NCBI GenBank assembly: GCA_965367015.1
Contig: CBDUGY010000085.1
Coordinates: forward strand, 1 to 13,060
Origin: CAXBES01 sp965367015
GTDB lineage: Bacteria; Bacteroidota; Bacteroidia; Flavobacteriales; Flavobacteriaceae
Direction: 5' to 3'
DNA: 13,060 nt
In this document: positions 7,331-13,060 of the stretch, piece after piece
How the letters are laid out: every line of letters begins with the position of its first letter
Numbering within the stretch: the first letter of the stretch is position 1
Program-made: the position numbers and the translations under genes
The notes under the pieces: generated by a model
What the model was told of the DNA's origin: nothing
The model's input: only the letters and a program-made list of their open reading frames with translations
The model's database searches: none

Positions 7331-8794
7331 ATGTTAAAGCAGCAATTAAACTTTAAACTTTCACAGAAACTATCGCCTCAACAAATCCAGTTGATGAAGT
7401 TGATACAACTTCCCACACAGGCTTTCGAGCAGCGTATTTCTCAAGAAATGGAAGAGAACCCTGCTTTAGAAGGTGGAAAAGAGGAAGAAGAATCGTTTGA
7501 TGAAGATTTCGATAATGACAATTTTGACGAGGATTATGATGATGGGAATGAAATTATAGAAACAGATATAAATGTTGATGATTACTTAAGTGATGATGAG
7601 ACACCCAGTTATAAGCTTTCTGCGAATAATTATAGTGCCGATGACGAGGATAAACAGATGCCTTATGCTTCCGGAACCTCTTTTAATCAGAGACTTCTAG
7701 AACAATTGAGCACTTATAGATTGAACGATGAAGAAGAGGAAATTGCTATGTTCTTAGTTGGGAGCGTCGATGAGAGTGGCTACATACGAAGAGATCTTCA
7801 GGATATTGTTGATGATCTAGCGTTTACCCAAAATGTTTATACTACTGAAGAAAAAATCGAAAAAGTCTTAAGGATCGTTCAAGGATTAGACCCTGCCGGA
7901 GTTGGTGCTAGAAGCCTTCAGGAATGTTTGCTACTTCAGTTAGAGCGTAGAGAACCCAAACCTTCAGTGAGTTTAGCCATAGCAATTTTGGAGGAAGCAT
8001 TCGATCATTTTTCAAAAAAGCATTATAAAAAGTTACTGCAGAAGTTCGATATTTCAGAAGACCAACTTAGGGATGCAATCCATGAAATTGAAGGTTTAAA
8101 TCCCAAACCCGGAGGAACTTATTCAGGTAATACAAGAATGGTGGAACACGTTGTTCCCGATTTCGCCATTAAAATTGTTGACGGTAAACTAGATTTAACC
8201 CTGAACGGTAGAAATGCCCCCGAATTACATGTTTCTAGGGAGTATACTAATATGTTAAAGGGCTATAAGGAATCTAAGGATAAATCCAGATCACAGAAAG
8301 ATGCTGTTATGTTTATCAAACAGAAATTAGATGCAGCAAAATGGTTTATTGACGCCATCAAACAGCGACAACAAACATTATTTGTAACTATGAATGCCAT
8401 AATGCACATGCAGGAAGAGTATTTTCTCACTGGAGATGAGCGAAAGTTAAAACCAATGATCTTAAAAGATATTGCGGATAAGATTAATATGGATATTTCA
8501 ACGGTCTCACGTGTTGCTAATAGCAAATATGTGGATACTCCTTATGGCACAAAACTTATCAAGGAATTCTTTAGTGAGTCTATGAAAAATGATCAGGGCG
8601 AAGATGTTTCGACTAAAGAAATAAAGAAAATCCTAGAAATGACTATCGGTGAAGAAAATAAGCGTAAACCCCTTACCGATGATAAGCTTGCCAAAGTCTT
8701 AAAGGAAAAGGGATATCCTATTGCCCGTCGTACAGTTGCCAAGTATAGAGAGCAGTTAGATTTACCTGTGGCAAGACTTAGAAAAGAGATATAA
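7331..8794 (+). CDS. rpoN: RNA polymerase sigma-54 factor
   Basis: The 487-residue protein has the full sigma-54 layout. Region I is the glutamine-rich activator-interacting segment starting MLKQQLNFKLSQKLSPQQIQ, with LMKLIQLP following. Region II (about 50-95) is strongly acidic. The core-binding domain spans about 115-330. A helix-turn-helix lies around ILKDIADKINMDISTVSRVAN (377-397), and the C-terminal RpoN box ARRTVAKYRE at 465-474 recognises the -24 element. Sigma-54 directs RNA polymerase to -24/-12 promoters and needs an AAA+ enhancer-binding activator; none is encoded in the window. The ATG at 7331 gives the canonical N-terminus. The stop TAA shares its last base with the ATG of the next gene (TAATG), suggesting translational coupling. 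No truncation is evident. Confidence 0.97.
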   Translation: MLKQQLNFKLSQKLSPQQIQLMKLIQLPTQAFEQRISQEMEENPALEGGKEEEESFDEDFDNDNFDEDYDDGNEIIETDINVDDYLSDDETPSYKLSANNYSADDEDKQMPYASGTSFNQRLLEQLSTYRLNDEEEEIAMFLVGSVDESGYIRRDLQDIVDDLAFTQNVYTTEEKIEKVLRIVQGLDPAGVGARSLQECLLLQLERREPKPSVSLAIAILEEAFDHFSKKHYKKLLQKFDISEDQLRDAIHEIEGLNPKPGGTYSGNTRMVEHVVPDFAIKIVDGKLDLTLNGRNAPELHVSREYTNMLKGYKESKDKSRSQKDAVMFIKQKLDAAKWFIDAIKQRQQTLFVTMNAIMHMQEEYFLTGDERKLKPMILKDIADKINMDISTVSRVANSKYVDTPYGTKLIKEFFSESMKNDQGEDVSTKEIKKILEMTIGEENKRKPLTDDKLAKVLKEKGYPIARRTVAKYREQLDLPVARLRKEI

Positions 8795-9399
8795 TGAATT
8801 GGTTTTTACGTATCGCCGCCTATTTGTTCCACCCCCTCTTTATGCCTTTGTTGGGAACAATAATTTACTATGTTATTACCCCTCGTTATGTTGAACCTGA
8901 ATTTATTCAAGCCAGAATACTGGCGGTGGCAATTGTTACACTATTTATCCCGATTATAACCTTTTTTTTACTGAAAAACCTTTCCATAGTTTCATCGATC
9001 AATCTTTCTGAAGTCAAGGAACGAAAATTTCCGTTAATGATTCAGGCTTTATTATTATTGCTCATCATTAAAATGGTATTCGACCCTTTCGACAGTCCGG
9101 AATTGTACTATTTTTTTGTAGGCATTTTGTTTTCAGCAATAACTGCCCTATTGATGGTGTTCTTCAAATTTAGAATCAGTCTTCATCAAATGGGAGTTGC
9201 TGGTGTAACGATGTTTTTGATTGCACTAAGCGTTCATTTTAAAGTAAATGCATTGCTGGGCATAAGCGCCTTTTTTATAATTAATGGTTGGGTCGCTTCC
9301 TCGAGGTTGCACACTAAATCTCATTCCTATCCAGAATTAATAGTGGGGTTTTTCATAGGATTATTACCCCAGCTCATATTACTTAATTTCTGGTTATAG
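8794..9399 (+). CDS. Small polytopic membrane protein with a PAP2-like SRx5H motif
   Basis: The 201-residue product is very hydrophobic, with about six predicted helices (near 8-27, 40-60, 80-96, 103-123, 134-163, 181-200). It shows three motifs spaced like those of PAP2-type lipid phosphatases: a basic KERKFP (75-80), SLH (129-131) in place of the usual PSGH, and SRLHTKSH (170-177), which fits SRx5H and is followed by EL and two glycines. The first two motifs are weak, so a phosphatase role is inference; the protein could equally be an uncharacterised or inactive relative. The ATG overlaps the rpoN stop by one base. The 3' end overlaps the convergent PorT-like gene by six bases. No signal of a separate promoter was seen. 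Confidence 0.8.
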   Translation: MNWFLRIAAYLFHPLFMPLLGTIIYYVITPRYVEPEFIQARILAVAIVTLFIPIITFFLLKNLSIVSSINLSEVKERKFPLMIQALLLLLIIKMVFDPFDSPELYYFFVGILFSAITALLMVFFKFRISLHQMGVAGVTMFLIALSVHFKVNALLGISAFFIINGWVASSRLHTKSHSYPELIVGFFIGLLPQLILLNFWL

Positions 9400-10101
9400 G
9401 ATATAGAACATCAGTCCTATCTTGATAGTTCGGAAATCCACTTTTTCACCCTCTGTAGTAACGGCGTCTTTAAAAAATGGATTAATGGAGTAATACGCAA
9501 AGAAGTTAAATGTATTATATCCGAAGCTTAAAGTCGCTCCTAAACGTACGGGATCGAATTCAGGGATATCGGTCTGATTCACATTATTCCCGGGTTGTTT
9601 GAATACCGATTTATAACGAAAAGCGTAACCAACTCTAAATCCCGCATAGACCCTCCAAAATTTATAGGTACTTGGAGTAGAAGTACGCCAACGAAACTGT
9701 AATGGTGCTTCAATGACAGACATTCCGAAGCGATTCCGGTTATAGTCAACCTCTTCATCTCTTAGCACTGTAAAAATCGTTTGCTCGTCAGCAGTTTCAC
9801 CAATAAATAAATTCTGGCCAAAGTCATCCAGAGAAAGTCCCGCTCCCACCGCAATGGCGACATTTCTTCTCTTATTTAGCGGCATATCTCTCATATAGCC
9901 AAACTGAATACCTCCTGTTAAGCCTCTCACCTCAACATCGGTCGGCGCATTGAGAATGAGATTATAAGTTGCGCCTATATAAAACTGATCTTCTCTATAC
10001 AATGAATCCACGACAGGTTCAGCCAGTTCTTCCTGAGCAATACTCTGGAAGCACCACAATACAATGAATCCGGCAATACAGGTCTTCACTGCTTTATTCA
10101 T
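9394..10101 (-). CDS. PorT-like outer-membrane beta-barrel protein
   Basis: The 235-residue product starts with a signal peptide, MNKAVKTCIAGFIVLWCFQSIA, with a likely cut before Q23. The mature part shows alternating strand patterns typical of small outer-membrane barrels of the PorT/OMP_b-brl type: DQFYIGATYNLIL, GIQFGYMRD, EAPLQFRWRT, YKFWRVYAGFRVGYAFRYK, and a C-terminal FRTIKIGLMFYIL. The open frame extends 21 codons upstream to 10164, but that extension reads through a terminator hairpin (10133-10168) and lacks signal-peptide character, so the ATG at 10101 is chosen. True PorT is a type IX secretion component. Resemblance here is at the family level, so I do not assign that role. It sits after the exb genes but behind a terminator, and no promoter of its own could be identified. 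Confidence 0.82.
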   Translation of the reverse strand: MNKAVKTCIAGFIVLWCFQSIAQEELAEPVVDSLYREDQFYIGATYNLILNAPTDVEVRGLTGGIQFGYMRDMPLNKRRNVAIAVGAGLSLDDFGQNLFIGETADEQTIFTVLRDEEVDYNRNRFGMSVIEAPLQFRWRTSTPSTYKFWRVYAGFRVGYAFRYKSVFKQPGNNVNQTDIPEFDPVRLGATLSFGYNTFNFFAYYSINPFFKDAVTTEGEKVDFRTIKIGLMFYIL

Positions 10102-10132
10102 TTTTTTCTGCTTTTTGAAAATGTTTTTTACT

Positions 10133-10168
10133 AAAAACGCCTTGTTCCAAAAAGGATAGAACAAGGCG
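10133..10168 (-). terminator. Intrinsic terminator after the exb operon
   Basis: A perfect 10-bp stem (10159-10168 with 10138-10147, CGCCTTGTTC with GAACAAGGCG) encloses an 11-base loop. On the minus strand it is followed by a run of five T residues (10137-10133). It lies 23 bases beyond the last ExbD stop. Confidence 0.88.
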
Positions 10169-10191
10169 TATCAGTTTTAATCTAAGAAAGT

Positions 10192-10665
10192 TTAATTATT
10201 TACTTCATTACCTGGCGCCGTAATATAGATTAGTTTTAACATGTTAAGATCTCGTAATTCTTGTTTAATATCGGATACGAGGCCTGTATTAGTTTCTTCA
10301 TCTACTTTTAACGCTACCATTACTTTATCCTGAAGTTCCGGCAGTAATTTCTGTCTTGCCTCAGTTAACGCAAATTTCAAATTCGAAATGTCTGTATATT
10401 TATCACCAATTTGAATCTTACCTTCCTTACCATATTTATCTTGATAGCGAGCGCTGGGCTTACCGGCAAAAATATATACCGATCGATCTTTCTTTAGCTT
10501 TTCAACCTGATCTGCCTTCGGCAAGGTGTTCTTTACCAGCAGGTCATTATCTCTCAATACAGTTACAACCATAAAAAAGAACAATAACATAAATACGATA
10601 TCAGGCAGCGAAGCAGTATTCACCGCAGGTAATTCTCCTCCCTTTTTCTTTGTGAATTTTGACAT
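10192..10665 (-). CDS. exbD: ExbD/TolR family biopolymer transport protein (second copy)
   Basis: The 157-residue protein has the ExbD plan: a short basic cytoplasmic start (MSKFTKKKGGELP), a single membrane helix (about 20-41) and a periplasmic domain. The helix begins NTASLPDIVFMLLFFFMVV, with D22 at the position of the essential proton-binding aspartate of ExbD. ExbD with ExbB forms the proton-driven motor that energises TonB and, through it, outer-membrane transport. The periplasmic part ends in a pattern of alternating strand and helix (DKVMVALKVDEET, LRDLNMLKLIYITAP) usual for the family. It lies 14 bases after the other ExbD gene and is the last gene before the terminator. Having two different ExbD genes side by side is common in Bacteroidota. 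Confidence 0.93.
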   Translation of the reverse strand: MSKFTKKKGGELPAVNTASLPDIVFMLLFFFMVVTVLRDNDLLVKNTLPKADQVEKLKKDRSVYIFAGKPSARYQDKYGKEGKIQIGDKYTDISNLKFALTEARQKLLPELQDKVMVALKVDEETNTGLVSDIKQELRDLNMLKLIYITAPGNEVNN

Positions 10666-10679
10666 AGTTTCCTCTTAAT

Positions 10680-11300
10680 TTATGATCCTTTACTTTTTGG
10701 TTCCGCTTCAGAAAGTTTTAAAGGGAATAATTTCTGAATAGCTTCGAGTTTTTCTTGAGCTGCCTCTTCATTTCCTTGGTAATTACCTTCATCGATAGCT
10801 TTCTTGACTTCGGTAAATTTGAATCCGTATAATCGTTGGGATTCTCTATCTCGCAAGAAATTATAGGCTGCAACGAGTTCATTCTGAACCGCGATATACA
10901 TCTTGTATGATGTTAACCTGTCATTTTGAACAGAAATAACTGCCTTATCCGGATTGTCTGAAGACTCCGGATTTCTTTTTCCTTTACAGTAGTTACAGTA
11001 TTCCGGACTTCCGGCCGCAGCACCACCATTGTCAAGAAAATCAATGGCTGCTTGTCTTAAATTTTTAAGCTCCATTAATTCTTCTTCAACCAATAACTGA
11101 TCATTCTTGTTCACATTAACTATAAACAAGTTTCGTTGTCTAATAATTGGTGGATCTTCTATCTCTTCATTAGGCGGCAATTGTCTGGCAATCCCCTTAT
11201 CCTTTTCAATAGTAGTAGTTACTAAGAAAAAAATAAGCAACAGGAATGCGATGTCTGCCATAGACCCTGCATTTACTTCTGGTGTTGCTCTTCTAGCCAT
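10680..11300 (-). CDS. exbD: ExbD/TolR family protein with a periplasmic CxxC insertion
   Basis: The 206-residue protein starts with MARRATPEVNAGSMADIAFL and has one membrane helix (about 14-32) carrying D16, the conserved aspartate of the proton path. The periplasmic domain is longer than in the neighbouring copy. It contains EYCNYCKGKRN (100-110), with cysteines at 102 and 105 in a CxxC arrangement, then KAVISVQNDRLTSY and YIAVQNELVAAYNFLRD, a family-like core. The C-terminus is a charged tail (about 170-206). CxxC in the periplasm suggests a disulfide, redox or metal-binding role, which is inference. The stop of the upstream membrane protein gene is close and this gene's ATG (11298-11300) shares one base with that gene's TAA, so the two are probably translationally coupled. 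Confidence 0.92.
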   Translation of the reverse strand: MARRATPEVNAGSMADIAFLLLIFFLVTTTIEKDKGIARQLPPNEEIEDPPIIRQRNLFIVNVNKNDQLLVEEELMELKNLRQAAIDFLDNGGAAAGSPEYCNYCKGKRNPESSDNPDKAVISVQNDRLTSYKMYIAVQNELVAAYNFLRDRESQRLYGFKFTEVKKAIDEGNYQGNEEAAQEKLEAIQKLFPLKLSEAEPKSKGS

Positions 11301-11728
11301 TACTTTGTTGTTATTTTTTTAATTCCGCTCAATACCATGGCTCCAATTGCAAGTACAGCCATTATATAAAATACGTAGAGACCTGTACTTACCCATTTCG
11401 AACCACTGGCTGAGAGGATTTCTCCGTCCCGCATAGTTGTTTCAACTCCATCCGCCATCACATAGGATATAACCACTATCGCTAAAAACGCTCCAACAGA
11501 TACAAGTGTCTTTTTAACATCTCCTGAGAATATGCCTTTCAAAACAAATATTATTACCATTAGAAGAATTAATGCGAAGGTTATATAAGCCACGTACAAG
11601 AATCCATCTAATCCATATCCGGTTTCTCTAACAGCATCGTCTCCTTTGGCCACTATCATCGCTAAAAATACGATGCCCACAACACTCAGGATCAATGCTA
11701 CTATTTTTAAAATTTTATGTAAACCCAT
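11300..11728 (-). CDS. Four-helix membrane protein of unknown function in the exb operon
   Basis: The 142-residue protein has no motif I can assign to a known family. It has four strongly predicted membrane helices: about 6-27, 43-67, 74-92 and 113-136. Short charged loops separate them, with GDDAVRETGYGLDG (29-42) after helix 1, KGIFSGDVKK (64-73) between helices 2 and 3, and DGVETTMRDGEILSASGSK (93-111) before helix 4. Both ends are short and the C-terminus is basic, which fits both termini being cytoplasmic. It lies 18 bases after exbB, and its stop overlaps the next exbD start in TAATG. This placement suggests an accessory subunit or assembly factor of the ExbB-ExbD motor, which is inference from context only. 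Confidence 0.85.
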   Translation of the reverse strand: MGLHKILKIVALILSVVGIVFLAMIVAKGDDAVRETGYGLDGFLYVAYITFALILLMVIIFVLKGIFSGDVKKTLVSVGAFLAIVVISYVMADGVETTMRDGEILSASGSKWVSTGLYVFYIMAVLAIGAMVLSGIKKITTK

Positions 11729-11746
11729 TATGAGGTGTGTTTTAGA

Positions 11747-12550
11747 TTATCGTTTGTTTTTGTAGTCCACTAACATATCAATTAGCGTAATTGAAGCATC
11801 TTCCATACTGTTAACAATACTATCGATCTTAGCGATAATATAGTTATAAAAAATTTGAAGAATAATCGCAACAATTAAACCGAATACAGTAGTTAAAAGT
11901 GCTACTTTAATACCCCCTGCTACAAGAGACGGGTTCATATCACCGGCGGCTTCAATTTTATCAAAAGCCAAGATCATACCAATTACCGTTCCCATGAAAC
12001 CAAGCATAGGAGCAAGTGCAATAAACAATGAGATCCAAGATACATTTTTTTCTAATTGACCCATTTGAACACCACCATAAGCTACAACTGCTTTTTCAGC
12101 AGCTTCAATACTTTCGTCTGCCCGATCTAAACCTTGATAATAAATTGATGCAACAGGTCCTTTTGTATTTCTACAAACTTCCTTAGCCGCTTCAATTCCG
12201 CCACTGTTCAGTGCATCTTCAACGTTTTCAGCCAACTTCTGAGTATTAGTTGTTGAAAGATTTAAATAAATAATTCTCTCGATAGCAATTGCTAGTCCAA
12301 GAATTAAACATAGTAAAACAATCCCCATAAAGCCGGGACCTCCTTCTATGAAACGCTGTTTCAAATTTTGGTGCCATCCTAATTCTTCATCGGCAGAAGC
12401 CGCTGGTTCATCTTGAATAAATGAAACTGTAGCTGATGTCGCTAAAGTTTGAACGCTGGTTGGCGTAGATTGAGCTACTGCTGCTTTTGCAGTGAGAGTT
12501 CCCGCAAAAACTAGTGCGGCAATTGCCATAATAGAAAATAATTTTTTCAT
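11747..12550 (-). CDS. exbB: ExbB/TolQ/MotA family proton channel protein
   Basis: The 267-residue protein carries an N-terminal signal-peptide-like segment (MKKLFSIMAIAALVFAGTLT, likely cut near A26) and a periplasmic stretch to about 70. The MotA/TolQ/ExbB core follows: helix 1 at about 73-94, a cytoplasmic region (95-170), helix 2 at about 171-195 with LAPMLGFMGTVIGM, and helix 3 at about 209-238 with KVALLTTVFGLIVAI. T188 and T220/T221 lie where conserved threonines line the channel. ExbB forms the inner-membrane pentamer around ExbD and powers TonB. The extended N-terminus is not present in E. coli ExbB but I recall it from other Bacteroidota members. It is first in a minus-strand operon and has a good candidate promoter 36 bases upstream. 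Confidence 0.95.
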   Translation of the reverse strand: MKKLFSIMAIAALVFAGTLTAKAAVAQSTPTSVQTLATSATVSFIQDEPAASADEELGWHQNLKQRFIEGGPGFMGIVLLCLILGLAIAIERIIYLNLSTTNTQKLAENVEDALNSGGIEAAKEVCRNTKGPVASIYYQGLDRADESIEAAEKAVVAYGGVQMGQLEKNVSWISLFIALAPMLGFMGTVIGMILAFDKIEAAGDMNPSLVAGGIKVALLTTVFGLIVAIILQIFYNYIIAKIDSIVNSMEDASITLIDMLVDYKNKR

Positions 12551-12586
12551 TGCTATCGACTTAAAGTTTGTTTTTAGTTTAAGGTT

Positions 12587-12618
12587 TAAAGATATAAAAT
12601 AATTTAGTTAATCTGCAA
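12587..12618 (-). promoter_or_regulatory. Candidate promoter of the exb operon
   Basis: On the minus strand TATCTTTA (12594 to 12587) matches seven of eight positions of the Bacteroidota -7 box. TTG (12618 to 12616) lies 21 bases upstream as a -33 element. The exbB ATG begins 36 bases downstream. No operator was recognised. Confidence 0.55.
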
Positions 12619-12659
12619 GAATAAAAAAGTTGTAAGCCTGTATTTGCTATTATTGAGCG

Positions 12660-12918
12660 GGTTACATATAAAATTTAGTTTAAAAGTAATTTAACGGGAT
12701 AAACTACATCCTGACAGTTTCAAAACTACTATTAAACAAGTAAAAATTCCTATAAATAAACTCGAATTTATTCAATGTATCGAAAATAGTAGTGTCTAAG
12801 ATGCAACCTTTATTTTAATATAAAGCTATTCACTATTATATTAAATACCATCTCAGGAAATTATTAAGGAATACGTAGCTCGTATATTATTGACATTATT
12901 AACTCAAGAGATTTTGGA
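12660..12918. other. AT-rich spacer without a recognisable gene
   Basis: Stops are frequent in all frames and no coding pattern, tRNA or conserved RNA was recognised. The only structure seen is a nine-base inverted repeat, ACTACTATT (12725-12733) with AATAGTAGT (12785-12793), enclosing a weak inner stem AATAAA (12755-12760) with TTTATT (12767-12772). It may be chance in such AT-rich DNA. Confidence 0.6.
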
Positions 12919-13060
12919 CTAAGCCGATAAATAAATAGGCCGCACTATCAATTGATCTAGCAAACCCTGCGTGTTAGACATTTGCTCTTTCCAAAATTTA
13001 CTCAAGCTATTAAACTCGAACTTAAAATAAATAGGGATTACCGCTGCGCGGTGATCCCTA
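12919..13060 (-). other. Open frame running off the window edge, coding status doubtful
   Basis: On the minus strand one frame is open from the window edge to the TAG at 12919-12921, about 47 codons. Its translation ends LLDQLIVRPIYLSA. It is longer than expected by eye for the surrounding AT-rich DNA, and includes the terminal palindrome, which reads RDHRAAVIP. I do not recognise it as any family. It could be the 3' end of a gene beyond the window, a gene remnant, or chance. Confidence 0.22.
13032..13060. repeat. Near-perfect palindrome at the window edge, terminator-like on the minus strand
   Basis: TAGGGATTACCGC (13032-13044) pairs with GCGGTGATCCCTA (13048-13060) over 13 positions with one T-G pair and a three-base TGC loop. 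Read on the minus strand it is followed by TTTATTTT, so it could end a gene lying beyond the window. It may also be a dispersed repeat palindrome. Confidence 0.75.

Noticed and set aside
9394..10101. Naming this gene porT of the type IX secretion system
   Set aside because: Only a family-level barrel resemblance is visible, and no other type IX secretion gene is in the window.
12362..12376. Minus-strand TGGCACC...TTTG resembling a sigma-54 promoter
   Set aside because: It lies within the exbB coding region and lacks the -12 GC.

Overview
The window is a core-genome segment of a member of the Bacteroidota, most likely a marine or aquatic Flavobacteriaceae species. The evidence is AT-rich DNA with weak or absent Shine-Dalgarno sequences, several upstream elements matching the Bacteroidota -7 box TAnnTTTG, a DUF5686 outer-membrane barrel, and an ExbB/ExbD cluster followed by a PorT-like barrel, all next to asnS and rpoN. 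No phage, IS transposase, CRISPR array, rRNA or tRNA was seen.

Positions 1-1920 hold the translation and nucleotide-supply block: the 3' end of tsf (EF-Ts), a strong terminator, a 320-base spacer with a GC-richer structured repeat-like element, pyrH (UMP kinase) and frr (ribosome recycling factor), closed by a terminator-like hairpin. Positions 1924-5730 hold two envelope genes: a short DUF5686 outer-membrane barrel and an RND/MMPL-type inner-membrane transporter that begins with TTG and ends in a 12-base tandem repeat coding for an acidic tail. Positions 5748-9399 hold asnS (asparaginyl-tRNA synthetase), a terminator, rpoN (sigma-54), and a small membrane protein whose start overlaps the rpoN stop and which carries a PAP2-like SRx5H motif.

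The minus strand from 12618 down to 9394 holds a probable TonB-energising operon: exbB, a four-helix membrane protein of unknown function, an ExbD paralogue with a periplasmic CxxC insertion, and a second ExbD. A perfect 10-bp hairpin terminator then separates these from a PorT-like outer-membrane barrel gene. That last gene and the rpoN-linked membrane gene converge and overlap by six bases. Positions 12551-13060 are a long AT-rich spacer with the exb promoter at one end and a strong palindrome at the window edge.

Nothing here is a clear new defence or mobile system. The best leads are the unknown fourth member of the exb operon, the CxxC ExbD, the short barrel next to the RND transporter, the PAP2-like partner of rpoN, and the structured element upstream of pyrH. 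Several start codons were moved inward from the longest open frame because the longer versions would run through promoter or terminator sequences.
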